This document shows, one piece after another, positions 1 through 9,635 of a stretch of 64,000 nucleotides of DNA (its first letter is position 1; every line of letters begins with the position of its first letter). The stretch is from positions 1,712,501 to 1,776,500 of the forward strand of contig NC_010003.1 in assembly GCF_000018605.1 (NCBI RefSeq). The letters are read 5' to 3'. A program made the position numbers and the translations under genes. Below the pieces are notes generated by a model. That model saw nothing but the letters and a program-made list of their open reading frames with translations, had not been told where the DNA came from and ran no database searches. Origin of the DNA: Petrotoga mobilis SJ95. GTDB lineage: Bacteria > Thermotogota > Thermotogae > Petrotogales > Petrotogaceae.

Positions 1-2
1 TA

Positions 3-164
3 AAGGATATACCCAAAGAATTCACACCGAAAGTACCAAAAGAGATTAATCCATTCGTGAAAAAATATACGTTGAAAAGAAAACCTTCTGCTATTTCTTT
101 TTATGTGTTTGAAGGGGAGGAAAGAGAAGAGTTTGTGGAAATAGTCAAGGCTTTTGAAATTTAG
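3..164 (+). CDS. C-terminal end of an unidentified protein (partial)
   Basis: An open frame enters from the left edge and ends at TAG 162-164, giving 53 residues rich in Lys and Glu (from KDIPKEF to VKAFEI). I do not recognise the family from this tail. No terminator follows; the next 140 bases look like transposase debris, so the gene's 3' flank has been disturbed. Confidence 0.55.
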   Translation, partial: KDIPKEFTPKVPKEINPFVKKYTLKRKPSAISFYVFEGEEREEFVEIVKAFEI

Positions 165-307
165 AGGTTCTATCTTTTGAAACGTAGAATTCTAACAATT
201 TCCACAACCTATTTTGGGTTATATTAAACTTTTTAACCAACTCGGCTACCATCATGTGGTTATTTTAGTCCTATGTTCATATTTCGCTTTTTCTACCCAT
301 ACTTCTT
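165..307 (-). pseudogene. ISL3-family transposase fossil (internal fragment)
   Basis: Read on the minus strand from about 262 down to 168, one frame gives HMMVAELVKKFN followed by RLWKLLEFYVS. This resembles the helix-turn-helix stretch near the end of the N-terminal region of ISL3-type transposases (a pattern like VAxLVxxxxTRLWRVLxxYV). It is closed upstream by stops. At 288-298 the sequence TTTTTCTACCC with a following CATACTT also occurs next to the better-preserved fossil at 29361-29826, where it lies near the element's end. I infer an old insertion with most of the gene deleted. The family assignment is by eye. Confidence 0.4.
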
Positions 308-333
308 AGAAGCAAGTTAAATTTTATAAACCA

Positions 334-456
334 TGAAAAAATTTTCATATTTTAATTATTCTGGTAATATTTGCTTTTAATTGGTCTTAATCGTTTATAA
401 TTCCTTCAAATAGACTGTAATCGAACTTGATAAAAATCTAATTTTGTGGAATACTA
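334..456. repeat. 123-bp dispersed repeat, copy 1
   Basis: About 123 bases from TGAAAAAATTTTCAT to GTGGAATACTA recur at 2745-2867 with only a handful of differences. The copies are in the same orientation, both intergenic, and bracket the racemase and transglutaminase genes. No ORF is shared. It may be a MITE-like or duplicated intergenic segment; no clear inverted ends were seen. Confidence 0.8.
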
Positions 457-540
457 GAGAAGAAAAGTAAATCAATTTTTAAGAACAAAATATGCTTTTT
501 TTAATATTTTATAACTTGGATTCCATATGATAGGGGCAAT

Positions 541-585
541 ATAACCCTATGAAATAAAAACCTTTAAAGTGTGGTTAAAATGAAG
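541..585 (+). repeat. 45-bp repeat spanning a start-codon region, copy 1
   Basis: The stretch from ATAACCCTAT to GTGGTTAAAATGAA reappears at 27781-27826 with few changes. In this copy it runs into the start of the racemase-like gene; in the other it leads only to a 14-codon frame. It may be the leader and first codons of a duplicated gene, or a small mobile segment. Confidence 0.65.
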
Positions 586-1290
586 AATGAGACTATAAAG
601 TATCCAAAAAAAATTTTAGGGATTTTGGGAGGTATGGGGCCGGCAGCCACCGCTGAATTCGTTAACATTTTGATCAGACAATTTCCTGCACCTTGTGATC
701 AAGAATATCCAAAGATTATTTTATTTTCAAATCCACAAATCCCTGATCGAAACAAAGCTATATTGGAAAACGGCCAAGATCCTACTCCATACTTAAAAGA
801 AGGTCTTCTTACTTTAAAGAAATGGGGCGCAGATTTTTTGGCAATCCCGTGTAATACTGCCCATTATTTTATTGATTCGTTTATTAGTGAGATCGACATT
901 CCTTTAGTTCACATTGTTGAAGCAACGATAAAAAAAGCAAAAATTTTTTCTCCTGAAGGGGCATGGGTTCTTTCAACTCTAGCAACTAAAAAAACTGAAT
1001 TATATGGAAAATACGCTAAAAAAGAAAACTACAACTTATTTCATCCTGATTGGGACTTTATGAAAAAAATTCAAAGAGTTATTGATATGGTGAAAATGGG
1101 AAATATTGAAGAAAGTGCAAAAGATTTAAAGCCATTATTAGAAAATTTATGGAAAGCAAAAAATGTTCCAATAATAGCAGGTTGTACCGAACTACCTATT
1201 GCCTACAAAGCAACTAAATTACCTAAGGATCTTATAATTTCAAGTTTGGAAGCTTTGGCTGAGGAGTGCATCGAGGAGGTTTTGAAGTAG
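571..1290 (+). CDS. Aspartate/glutamate racemase family protein
   Basis: This 239-residue protein matches the cofactor-independent Asp/Glu racemase superfamily in length and motifs. The N-terminus carries GILGGMGPAAT (about 17-27). Both catalytic cysteines of a two-base racemase are present: Cys94 in IPCNTAHYF and Cys205 in AGCTELPI. By family it interconverts L- and D-aspartate (or a related amino acid) in the cytoplasm; the substrate is not readable here. The start is uncertain: GTG 571 and ATG 580 are both possible and neither has a good Shine-Dalgarno. The start lies inside a repeated 45-bp segment. It is followed by a transglutaminase-like gene and a peptide transporter, which would fit peptide or amino-acid use. 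Confidence 0.8.
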   Translation: MVKMKNETIKYPKKILGILGGMGPAATAEFVNILIRQFPAPCDQEYPKIILFSNPQIPDRNKAILENGQDPTPYLKEGLLTLKKWGADFLAIPCNTAHYFIDSFISEIDIPLVHIVEATIKKAKIFSPEGAWVLSTLATKKTELYGKYAKKENYNLFHPDWDFMKKIQRVIDMVKMGNIEESAKDLKPLLENLWKAKNVPIIAGCTELPIAYKATKLPKDLIISSLEALAEECIEEVLK

Positions 1291-1368
1291 AAGGAGATAC
1301 ACAATAATTCTTTCGGACAAACCTGGTTTAGGAATAGAAATCAATATGTGAAAGGCGGGGAGAGAACT

Positions 1369-2730
1369 TTGAACGATAACAATTTAGGTTTTTTAATCGC
1401 AAATTTACCAGAAGATGTGGAAAAACTTGTAGATTCTGGAGAGTTTGAAAAAGCTAATAAACTAATAGATATTTATTTACAAAGAAACATCTCAGGTGCT
1501 TTAAAAGAAAGGTTGAACTTTGAAAGATACCGAATGGAAATTCTAAAAAAAGAGTATATTTATGATTTTGAAATGGCCTTGAAAATGCTTCAAGAACAAA
1601 TAAAAGACTTTGAAGTAGAAGAATTAGAAAGGTTGAAAGAAGAAAGATACGCTGATTGGATCAATATTAATGGTAAAGTAATGTTTCACAAAAGATTTCT
1701 TGAAAACATCCCAAAAACACATCCATCGATGAAAGAACGTCTAATAAATAAACCTCAAGAAAATGAAGAAGCAAGAAAATTACAAGAAAGTATTATAAAA
1801 GAAATTATCGAAAAAGGTGAGAAAAGTTACTTCATACATTTAAAAACAGGAATTAAGTTTAAAAAGGGAAAAGGGCGATTAAACGAAACCGTGAGAGTTC
1901 ACCTGCCTATTCCACAAAAAGCTCGGCAAATCAAAAATATCAAGATTCTAAACACCTCTCACATACCAAAATTTATTTCTCCCGAAACTTATCCTCAAAG
2001 AACAATATACTTCGAAGAAAAGCTGAAAGAAGAAGAGAGTTTCACCGTTGAATATTCCTACGAAAACCATGTTAAATATATAGATCTTGACTATAACAAA
2101 GTGTTAGACCGTCAACCCAATTTTTACACATCTGAATGGCCGCCTCAGATTGTTTTTACCCCTTTTTTAAAAGACTTGGCAAGAGAGATTGTAAAAGACG
2201 AAAAGAATCAGTTAAAAAAAGCCAGAAAGATCTATGATTACATAACCCAAAACGTTATATATTCTTATGTCAGACCATATGTTTCGATAATAAACATACC
2301 AGAATATGCAGCATATAATTTAAAAGGCGATTGTGGCGTTCAAGCACTTTTGTTTATAACGTTGTGTAGAATTGTTGGTATTCCCGCAAAATGGCAATCG
2401 GGTCTATACGTCGATCCATATAGTATAAGTCCTCATGATTGGGCACAATTTTATGTCGAACCATTTGGATGGTGTTTTGCTGATCTCTCTTTTGGTGGCA
2501 GTTCATTAAGAAAGCAAAATGAAGAAAGATGGAACTTTTATTTTGGTAACCTTGATCCTTTTAGAATGGTTGCTAACTCAGAGTTTCACTACAATTTCTA
2601 TCCTCCCAAGCATTTCTTAAGGTTGGACCCTTACGATAACCAAATTGGTGAAGCAGAATATTTCGATAAAGCTATAGATAGAGATGACTTTGAAATTATT
2701 ATGGAAAAAATCGAAATACGTGAAATTTAA
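1369..2730 (+). CDS. Transglutaminase-like superfamily protein
   Basis: The 453-residue product has a charged helical N-terminal half (about 1-150) and a C-terminal transglutaminase-like fold. The papain-type triad is visible: Cys322 in KGDCGVQALL, His356 in SPHDWAQFY and Asp372 in CFADLSFGG. Bacterial members are usually peptidases or amide-cutting enzymes rather than crosslinkers; the substrate is unknown. No signal peptide is seen, so it is probably cytoplasmic. TTG 1369 is preferred because GGGGAGAG lies 4-8 bases before it; GTG 1348 would add 7 residues and has no good ribosome site. A peptide-uptake operon lies downstream. Confidence 0.75.
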   Translation: MNDNNLGFLIANLPEDVEKLVDSGEFEKANKLIDIYLQRNISGALKERLNFERYRMEILKKEYIYDFEMALKMLQEQIKDFEVEELERLKEERYADWININGKVMFHKRFLENIPKTHPSMKERLINKPQENEEARKLQESIIKEIIEKGEKSYFIHLKTGIKFKKGKGRLNETVRVHLPIPQKARQIKNIKILNTSHIPKFISPETYPQRTIYFEEKLKEEESFTVEYSYENHVKYIDLDYNKVLDRQPNFYTSEWPPQIVFTPFLKDLAREIVKDEKNQLKKARKIYDYITQNVIYSYVRPYVSIINIPEYAAYNLKGDCGVQALLFITLCRIVGIPAKWQSGLYVDPYSISPHDWAQFYVEPFGWCFADLSFGGSSLRKQNEERWNFYFGNLDPFRMVANSEFHYNFYPPKHFLRLDPYDNQIGEAEYFDKAIDRDDFEIIMEKIEIREI

Positions 2731-2744
2731 GTTGTCAAGGTTAT

Positions 2745-2867
2745 TGAAAAATTTTTCATATTTTAATTATTTCGGTAATATTTGCTTTTAATTGGTCTTA
2801 ATCGTTTATAATTCCTTCAGATAAGCCGTAATCGAACTTGATAAAAATCTAATTTTGTGGAATACTA
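2745..2867. repeat. 123-bp dispersed repeat, copy 2
   Basis: Same element as 334-456, same orientation, ending in GTGGAATACTA. It occupies much of the gap between the transglutaminase-like gene and the peptide-binding protein gene. The rest of this 305-bp gap is AT-rich and holds the transporter promoter. Confidence 0.8.
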
Positions 2868-2933
2868 TTAATATGATGATTTGCGCCAAACTTGTAAACA
2901 AAAGGCTTTTATTTTTCAATTAAAGTTTATTAC

Positions 2934-2962
2934 TTGTTTATTAAATTGAAATGTGATAAAAT
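2934..2962 (+). promoter_or_regulatory. Likely promoter of the peptide ABC transporter operon
   Basis: TTGTTT at 2934-2939 and TAAAAT at 2957-2962 are spaced by 17 bases, and TGNTAAAAT gives an extended -10. It lies about 75 bp before the binding-protein start. The same -10 form occurs in the gdhA promoter. Confidence 0.55.
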
Positions 2963-3035
2963 ATATTAGAAGATTATTCAGGAAAGTATTGTTGGTATGT
3001 ACAAACGCTAATAAATCTGCAAAGGAGGTAGAGGT

Positions 3036-4889
3036 ATGAAAAAAGTTTTTATTGTTCTTATGGTTACTTTGATGGGTGTTTTCGCTTTCTCACAGGTTAA
3101 AAACCCTGATATGATCTTCGATGCAACACTAAGTGAGCCAGATACTTTAGACCCTCACCATGCTTATGACACTTCTAGTGGTGAAGTTATTTTCAACGTA
3201 TATGACAACTTGATAGCATACGATGGAGAAAGTTTGTCCAAGTTTGTTCCTATGCTCGCGACAGTTGTCCCTACAGTTGAAAATGGTTATTTGAGAGATG
3301 GTGGAACAACATATGTCTTCCCAATAAGAGAAGGTGTTAAATTCCAGAACGGTAACGATTTAACCCCTGAAGATGTCGAATACACCTTCGAAAGAGCGCT
3401 GTTATACAACCCTGCTGGAGGACCAGTATGGATGTACTTAGACCCTATGTTTGGTGTTTTCAGCATTAGAACACTAGTAGAAGACTATGTAGGTGCTTCA
3501 TGGGATACCATATTTGATGATGATATGAATCCAACAACTCCAGAATACGAAGAAGCTTTAGTTAATTTCTATTATGATGTAATAGATCCTGCAGTAGAAG
3601 TTCAAGGTAACGAAGTTCATGTTCATTTGGCAAGACCTTTTGCCCCATTTTTGAATGTACTTGCTTCAGGAAGTGGTTGGGGTGCGATATTAGACAAAGA
3701 ATACTCTATAGAAATAGGTGTATGGGATGGAAATGCAGAAGGTTGGTGGAAGTATCACGGATGGACGAAAGAACAGTCTCCTTATTTTGATCATGCTATG
3801 GGAACTGGTCCGTATAAGTTAGTAGAATGGGATCACGCTCAACAAAGGATAACGCTCGAAAGATTCGACGATTACTGGAGAGGTCCCGCACCAATAAGAA
3901 GAGTAATTATTCAAGGTATAGACGAATGGTCAACAAGAAGAGCTATGCTTGAAACAGGCGATGCAGACATAGCTTATGTTCCTGCTCAGTATTTAGATGT
4001 TGTGCTTTCTATGGATGGTCTGACCGTTATTCCTGGTACGCCTGAGGTTTCAATTACTTCTTTAGGCTTCAATTGGCAAGTTGATCCTGAGTCCCCATAC
4101 ATTGGCTCTGGTCAATTGGATGGAAACGGTATTCCACCAGATTTCTTTGAAGATCATAATGTTAGATTAGGTTTCGCGTATGCCTTTGATTATGATGGTA
4201 TGATAAATGAAGTCTTGAACGGTTTGGGTGAAAAAGTTCCTACCGCTTTGCCAACCGGATTCTTAGGGTATAGTGAAGATCTCCCGACATACGAATTGGA
4301 TCTGCAAAAGGCTGAAAATTACTTTAAACGTGCTTACAAAGGTAGATTATGGCAAACAGGTTTCAAAATGACTATTCTTTACAATACAGGGAACGATTCA
4401 AGGAGAGTATCTGCTGAAATATTGAGAGATAATTTAGCAAAGATAAATCCTAGATTCCAAGTTGAAGTTAGAGGAGTTCAATGGCCAACTTACTTAGATG
4501 AAAGAGAAAATATGATGCTTCCTGTTTACATCATTGGTTGGGTTGCTGATTTTCCTGATCCACATAACTTTATTTTCACCTATTACCACAGTGAAGGTGA
4601 TTACGGAGGGTACTACGGCGATAACTTTGCGGAATTTGCAAGCTTGCCAAGACCAGAATTTGGTGGAAAATCATTGAACAAAATGATAGAAGACGCAGCC
4701 CTTGAATCTGATCCTGCTGTAAGAGAGCAAATGTATATAGATATTCAAGAATTTGTCTTTGATTATGCTCTTGTTTTGCCTCTTTATCAGCCACAAGGGT
4801 TGAGAGTCCATCGTTCTTGGCTAAAAGGATGGATAAATAATCCAATTTGGCCCGGCGATTATTACTATAACTACACTAAAGTAGAGTAA
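3036..4889 (+). CDS. Peptide/sugar ABC transporter substrate-binding protein (SBP_bac_5)
   Basis: This 617-residue exported protein belongs to the oligopeptide-binding family 5. A signal peptide is evident (MKKVFIVLMVTLMGVFAFS, about 1-19). The family entry motif follows as SEPDTLDPHHAYDT, and further on come YTFERALLYNP and GTGPYKLVEWDH. It should bind oligopeptides, dipeptides or, as in several Thermotogae homologues, oligosaccharides outside the membrane and pass them to the permeases encoded next. ATG 3036 has AAAGGAGG upstream. A terminator hairpin directly after the gene would give more of this protein than of the membrane parts. Confidence 0.9.
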   Translation: MKKVFIVLMVTLMGVFAFSQVKNPDMIFDATLSEPDTLDPHHAYDTSSGEVIFNVYDNLIAYDGESLSKFVPMLATVVPTVENGYLRDGGTTYVFPIREGVKFQNGNDLTPEDVEYTFERALLYNPAGGPVWMYLDPMFGVFSIRTLVEDYVGASWDTIFDDDMNPTTPEYEEALVNFYYDVIDPAVEVQGNEVHVHLARPFAPFLNVLASGSGWGAILDKEYSIEIGVWDGNAEGWWKYHGWTKEQSPYFDHAMGTGPYKLVEWDHAQQRITLERFDDYWRGPAPIRRVIIQGIDEWSTRRAMLETGDADIAYVPAQYLDVVLSMDGLTVIPGTPEVSITSLGFNWQVDPESPYIGSGQLDGNGIPPDFFEDHNVRLGFAYAFDYDGMINEVLNGLGEKVPTALPTGFLGYSEDLPTYELDLQKAENYFKRAYKGRLWQTGFKMTILYNTGNDSRRVSAEILRDNLAKINPRFQVEVRGVQWPTYLDERENMMLPVYIIGWVADFPDPHNFIFTYYHSEGDYGGYYGDNFAEFASLPRPEFGGKSLNKMIEDAALESDPAVREQMYIDIQEFVFDYALVLPLYQPQGLRVHRSWLKGWINNPIWPGDYYYNYTKVE

Positions 4890-4939
4890 TAATTCTGCTA
4901 AGATAATGTAAAAAGAAAGTTTTTTGTAGTAAAATTTGA

Positions 4940-4966
4940 AGAGAGGGGTTTTCCCCTCTCTTTTTA
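4940..4966 (+). terminator. Terminator or partial terminator inside the peptide transporter operon
   Basis: GAGAGGGG (4941-4948), a TTTT loop and CCCCTCTC (4953-4960) are followed by TTTTTAA. It sits between the binding-protein gene and the first permease, where read-through stops are common. Confidence 0.85.
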
Positions 4967-5012
4967 AGTGATTACTTATTAAGTATAATTCACAGAGCGG
5001 AGGTGTCTACTT

Positions 5013-6050
5013 TTGACAACATACATCATCAGAAGGTTGTTATTACTACCTTTGATTATGTTAGGTGTTACTTTGATAGTTTTTTCTATGCAACAATTAC
5101 TAGGACCTTTGAAACTTTTATCTACCTATGTTGATCCAAATACTTATGCAAAATTATCCGATCAAGATAAAATCGTTTTAATGGAGCAGTACGGTTTAAC
5201 AGATCCTTGGCCAGTTAGATACGGCAAATGGATAGGGAATTTGTTCAAGGGTGATCTTGGTTGGTCTGTAGTGGGGAAAGAACCTGTTTTAGATGCTTTA
5301 TTACACAGGTTCCCCTATACGGTAGAATTAGCACTATACGCTATTTTTCCTATAATAGGGATTGGTATATGGTTGGGGGTTACCGCTGCAGTTCATCATA
5401 ACTCATTTATAGATCAGGCTATTAGAATATTTGCTTTAATAGGTTGGTCTTTGCCAGATTTTGTTTGGGCAATACTGGTCTTATTGATATTTTATATAGG
5501 TTTGGGATGGTTTCCACCAGGTAATCTGAGCTTATGGGCAGACGAAGTTGTAAAAAGTGCTACCTTTAATAATTATACTAATCTTTTGACTATAGATGCA
5601 TTACTCAACGGAAGAATCGATATATTTTGGGATGCTTTAAGGCATATTTTAGGACCCATTATTGCCATTTCTTGGTTATGGTGGGCTAATCTATTGAGAA
5701 TTACCCGATCTTCGATGTTGGAAGTTCTTAGAAGAGATTATATAAGAACTGCAAGATCAAAAGGTTTACCAGAAAGAGTAGTCATAAACAAACATGCCCG
5801 AAGAAATGCTCTAATTCCAGTTGTAACAACCGCAGGTCAAATGGTTATTGGTTTATTGGCAGGCGTTGTTATAGTAGAGATGGTTTTTGTTAGAACAGGT
5901 TTGGGATCATTTGCGGCAACAGCGGCTCAGACTCTAGATTATGCTTCTATAATGGGTGTTTTATTATTTACTTCTTTCATACTTATTGTTGGAAATCTTA
6001 TAATCGATATATCGTATGCATTTATTGATCCAAGAATCAGGTTAGGGTGA
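5013..6050 (+). CDS. Peptide ABC transporter permease (DppB/OppB type)
   Basis: A 345-residue inner-membrane permease with about six membrane segments. The N-terminus (YIIRRLLLLPLIMLGVTLIV) is the typical first helix of DppB/OppB. The coupling loop that docks on the ATPase is present near residues 245-265 (DYIRTARSKGLPE, then HARRNALIPV). The start is TTG 5013, preceded by GCGGAGGTG; no ATG fits. It pairs with the following permease. Confidence 0.9.
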   Translation: MTTYIIRRLLLLPLIMLGVTLIVFSMQQLLGPLKLLSTYVDPNTYAKLSDQDKIVLMEQYGLTDPWPVRYGKWIGNLFKGDLGWSVVGKEPVLDALLHRFPYTVELALYAIFPIIGIGIWLGVTAAVHHNSFIDQAIRIFALIGWSLPDFVWAILVLLIFYIGLGWFPPGNLSLWADEVVKSATFNNYTNLLTIDALLNGRIDIFWDALRHILGPIIAISWLWWANLLRITRSSMLEVLRRDYIRTARSKGLPERVVINKHARRNALIPVVTTAGQMVIGLLAGVVIVEMVFVRTGLGSFAATAAQTLDYASIMGVLLFTSFILIVGNLIIDISYAFIDPRIRLG

Positions 6051-6060
6051 GGTGAAAATT

Positions 6061-7386
6061 GTGAATGAAGAAACAAAAAGGGCTTTAAAGCGTTTTTTTA
6101 CTAATCCTTCCGCCATTATTGGCTTTTCTATATTAGTTTTTTTCATAATTGTAGCAATATTTGCACCAGTGATTGCACCTCCTCAATTACCAAAAGAAAG
6201 AAACTTGGAAAGGGCCCTTGAATTAGTAAATGAAGATCCAACAGGGAATAAAGATTCTATTATTCAAGAGTTTCAAAGCTATTGGGAAGATACATATTTT
6301 TTCGCTGAAATGGATTATCAAGATATGTCAAGATTGATGGAAAGTGTTGAAAAGTTTGAAGATGGAGAGATTGAAAAAGAAGTATTAAAATCTCAAATTG
6401 AAGAATTAGTTGATATGTACGTTCTAAATAGGTCCTACTATGAAGATTTTGATGAAGATACCAATGGAGTAATTAGAAGGTTGAGAAATGAATATGAAAG
6501 TGTTGTAGAAAGATATGAAAGGTCTTTACAACTTTCTGAAATGATCAGTGATCTCCAGTCACTCGAAGGACAAGATTTCAAAAATGAAGCTTTAAACGTT
6601 TATGAAACCTTAAACAAAGATTTTTTGAACTCAATTGATTTTGACCCTTTCATGATCCCCAACGCAGTTTCAACATTAGAACCTATACCACCATCTCCTG
6701 AACATCCCTTTGGGATAGTAAATCAAAAGGATATTTTTTATGGTGTTGTATGGGGAACTAGAACCGCTTTTCAGATAGGGTTGGTGGTAGTTTTAATTTC
6801 AACCGCTGTTGGGCTTTTTATTGGTTCAGTAGCTGCCTATTTTGGTGGTTGGCTTGAAGAAGTTTTGATGAGAATTACAGATATTTTTATGTCCATACCT
6901 TTTATGCTTGCAGCTATGGTTTTAACAACTATTTTAGGTCTTGGAGTTAGAAATATGATGATTGCTTTGATAATTTTTGGGTGGATGGTTACGGCAAGAT
7001 TGATCAGAGGGAACATACTTCAAGCCAAAAACGAGCAATACGTAATGGCTGCAAAAGCTCTTGGGGTAAGAGACGCGGCAATTATAGTTAAACATATCTT
7101 ACCTAATACGATATTTCCAGTTTTGATAAACGCTACCATGAGGATTGGATCGATGGTTATCACTGCCGCAGCTTTGAGTTTCTTGGGTTTAGGTGCTCCA
7201 CAAGGATACGCGGATTGGGGATCTATATTATCGTATTCAAGAGACTGGATCATTGGAGGTACAAGTCCGGGTCAATACTGGTTCACGATCTTGTATCCTG
7301 GTGTGGCTATGATTCTTTTTGTCATGGGGTGGAATTTACTGGGAGATGCCCTAAGAGATGTCTTTGATCCAAGAATGAGACGATAA
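6061..7386 (+). CDS. Peptide ABC transporter permease (DppC/OppC type) with extra periplasmic domain
   Basis: This 441-residue protein is the second permease. Family members are usually about 280-300 residues. The excess lies between the first membrane helix (about 20-40) and the second (about 235): roughly 170 mostly acidic, helix-forming residues that should sit outside the membrane. The C-terminal half is standard, with the coupling loop VMAAKALGVRDAAII and HILPNTIFPV. GTG 6061 is chosen because GAGGTG at 6049-6054 fits it; GTG 6052 is inside that ribosome site. The extra domain may contact the binding protein, which is inference. Confidence 0.88.
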   Translation: MNEETKRALKRFFTNPSAIIGFSILVFFIIVAIFAPVIAPPQLPKERNLERALELVNEDPTGNKDSIIQEFQSYWEDTYFFAEMDYQDMSRLMESVEKFEDGEIEKEVLKSQIEELVDMYVLNRSYYEDFDEDTNGVIRRLRNEYESVVERYERSLQLSEMISDLQSLEGQDFKNEALNVYETLNKDFLNSIDFDPFMIPNAVSTLEPIPPSPEHPFGIVNQKDIFYGVVWGTRTAFQIGLVVVLISTAVGLFIGSVAAYFGGWLEEVLMRITDIFMSIPFMLAAMVLTTILGLGVRNMMIALIIFGWMVTARLIRGNILQAKNEQYVMAAKALGVRDAAIIVKHILPNTIFPVLINATMRIGSMVITAAALSFLGLGAPQGYADWGSILSYSRDWIIGGTSPGQYWFTILYPGVAMILFVMGWNLLGDALRDVFDPRMRR

Positions 7387-7405
7387 AGTGAGAGGAGGAA
7401 GTTTT

Positions 7406-8425
7406 TTGAAAGATAATAATAGCGAACCTATACTTCGTGTTAATAATTTGCATGTTCATTTTAAAACAGAGGACGGAATAATAAAGGCCGTCAATGGTGC
7501 AAGTTTTGAGCTTTATCCAGGTGAGACTTTGGCAATAGTGGGAGAGTCTGGTTCAGGCAAAACAGTTACTGCGTTAAGCACTATAAGGCTACTAGACGAA
7601 AACGGATGGATCGCTGAAGGAGAAATAAAGTACAAAGATACTGATGTTTTATCTTTATCGGACAACCATCTCAGAAGGATACGCGGTAAAGAGATTTCCA
7701 TGATCTTCCAAGAACCTATGACTGCACTTAACCCAGTTTACACTGTTGGGGAGCAGATCATGGAATCTCTTGAACTACATCTTAATATGAACGAAAAAGA
7801 AGGTAAAAAAAGAGCGATTGATTTATTAAGAAAGGTCGGCATTCCCGAACCAGAAAGGCGAATAGATCAATATCCTCACGAATTGTCTGGTGGAATGAGA
7901 CAGAGAGCTATGATCGCTATGGCGTTAGCTTGCAACCCTTCCATTCTTATAGCAGATGAACCAACTACCGCATTGGATGTTACCATTCAGGCACAGATAC
8001 TGGAACTTATGAAGGATTTACAAAATGAATTTAAAATGTCCATAATTTTTATCACACATGATCTGGGAGTAATTGCTGAAATGGCTGACAGGGCATTAGT
8101 TATGTATGGTGGTGAAGTGGTTGAAAGTGGTGAAATCAAAACTATTTTTAAAAGGCCACGTCATCCCTATACATGGGGCTTGATGAATTCAATTCCCAGA
8201 ATAGACAAGGAAGAGGAGAGGTTGCTTTCTATTCCTGGAGTTGTTCCAAATCCCTTGAACTTTCCAAAGGGTTGCAAATTTTCAAATAGGTGTTTTTTTG
8301 CTGATCAAAAATGTGTAGATGAAGATCCTAACTTGGAAGAAGTAGAACCTCGCCATTTTTCCCGTTGTTGGCACATAGACAAATTATTGGACGAAATGAA
8401 CAAAGTCAAAGAAGGTGAAGTATAG
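7406..8425 (+). CDS. Peptide ABC transporter ATPase (DppD/OppD type)
   Basis: This 339-residue ATPase has Walker A GESGSGKT (about 46-53), the signature ELSGGMRQR, Walker [13 protein letters not shown] and a switch His in THDLG. The C-terminal tail has the four-cysteine pattern of OppD/OppF proteins (GCKF, RCFF, KCVD, SRCW), which in some relatives binds an iron-sulfur cluster. It powers uptake together with the next gene. TTG 7406 lies 7 bases after AGAGGAGG and is preferred over GTG 7388. Confidence 0.9.
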   Translation: MKDNNSEPILRVNNLHVHFKTEDGIIKAVNGASFELYPGETLAIVGESGSGKTVTALSTIRLLDENGWIAEGEIKYKDTDVLSLSDNHLRRIRGKEISMIFQEPMTALNPVYTVGEQIMESLELHLNMNEKEGKKRAIDLLRKVGIPEPERRIDQYPHELSGGMRQRAMIAMALACNPSILIADEPTTALDVTIQAQILELMKDLQNEFKMSIIFITHDLGVIAEMADRALVMYGGEVVESGEIKTIFKRPRHPYTWGLMNSIPRIDKEEERLLSIPGVVPNPLNFPKGCKFSNRCFFADQKCVDEDPNLEEVEPRHFSRCWHIDKLLDEMNKVKEGEV

Positions 8426-9603
8426 TGCCAAATAGTGACAAAGTGATCTTAAAAGTTGAAAATTTGAAAAAATATTTTCCTGTTAGAGCCGGGGTCTTCA
8501 AAAGAACAGTCGCCCAAGTGCTAGCTGTAGACGATATTAGTTTTGAAATAAAAGAAGGCGAAACTCTGGGGCTTGTTGGTGAGTCCGGTTGTGGTAAAAG
8601 TACAACAGGCATGACAATCCTGAGATTATACGAACCAACAGATGGACGAATTATAATGGAGGAACAAGACACTACACCATGGTTCATGAAAGGTACCACC
8701 GTTAATAAGTATGTTAAGAAGATTTATTCAGACAGATTTGAAAAAATGAAAAAAGAATTAGGTTCAGAAGAAGAAGTAATTAAGAAATTAGATAATCAAA
8801 TAGACAAAAAATACGCACAGTTATATTTTCAAAACGGAGTAAGTGAAATAAGAAAAGATTTGTTGAATAATTTGGCTGAAAAAAGACGATCCTTTAGAAA
8901 AAATGCCCAAGTCATCTTTCAAGACCCCTATTCTTCCTTAAATCCAAGAATGAGAGTTCTGGATATCATAGGAGAAGGTATGAAAGTTAATAAAATGGGT
9001 ACAGCTTCTGAAATAAGAGATAGAGTAGCTAACTTAATGGAAACAGTAGGATTATCGAAAGATTATGTTTATAGGTATCCCCACCAATTTTCTGGTGGAC
9101 AAAGGCAAAGAGTAGGGATAGCGCGTGCTTTGGCATTGGACCCAAAATTAATCATTTCTGATGAAGCAGTTTCCGCTTTAGATGTTTCCATTCAATCTCA
9201 GATAATAAATTTAATGGTTGACTTGAAAAATGATTACGGTTTAACCTATGTTTTTATAGCTCACGATTTGGCCGTTGTGAAGCACATAAGCGACAGAATA
9301 GCGGTTATGTATCTAGGAAAGATAGCTGAATTAACAACGAAAAAAGAGCTCTTTGATGAGCCATTACACCCTTATACGGTTTCTTTGATGTCGGCAATTC
9401 CTATACCAGATCCGGAAGTGAAAAAGAAAAGAGTGGTTTTACAAGGTGATGTACCAAGCCCTCTAAATCCACCCTCGGGTTGTAGATTTCATCCTCGTTG
9501 TCCAATTGCTAAAGATATTTGTAGCAAAGAAGAACCACCACTTAAAGAAGTTAAGCCAGGACATTTTGTATCATGTCATTTTCCTGGTGAGTTTAAAATT
9601 TAA
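8425..9603 (+). CDS. Peptide ABC transporter ATPase (DppF/OppF type) with coiled-coil insert
   Basis: A 392-residue ATPase with Walker [24 protein letters not shown], signature QFSGGQRQR, Walker [13 protein letters not shown] and the C-terminal cysteine motif (GCRFHPRCP). Most OppF proteins are near 320-330 residues. Here about 70 charged residues are inserted between the Walker A region and the Q-loop (about 77-165), likely a helical hairpin. GTG 8425 overlaps the TAG of the previous gene by one base, implying coupled translation. Confidence 0.9.
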   Translation: MPNSDKVILKVENLKKYFPVRAGVFKRTVAQVLAVDDISFEIKEGETLGLVGESGCGKSTTGMTILRLYEPTDGRIIMEEQDTTPWFMKGTTVNKYVKKIYSDRFEKMKKELGSEEEVIKKLDNQIDKKYAQLYFQNGVSEIRKDLLNNLAEKRRSFRKNAQVIFQDPYSSLNPRMRVLDIIGEGMKVNKMGTASEIRDRVANLMETVGLSKDYVYRYPHQFSGGQRQRVGIARALALDPKLIISDEAVSALDVSIQSQIINLMVDLKNDYGLTYVFIAHDLAVVKHISDRIAVMYLGKIAELTTKKELFDEPLHPYTVSLMSAIPIPDPEVKKKRVVLQGDVPSPLNPPSGCRFHPRCPIAKDICSKEEPPLKEVKPGHFVSCHFPGEFKI

Positions 9604-9629
9604 AAGCTTGGGTTTTACCCAAGCTTTTA
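9601..9629. terminator. Bidirectional terminator between convergent genes
   Basis: AAAAGCTTGGG and CCCAAGCTTTT form an 11-bp stem around TTTTA. The A/T-rich outer ends give a T tract on both strands, suiting the peptide operon from the left and the RseC-like gene from the right. Confidence 0.85.
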
Positions 9630-9635
9630 AATACT

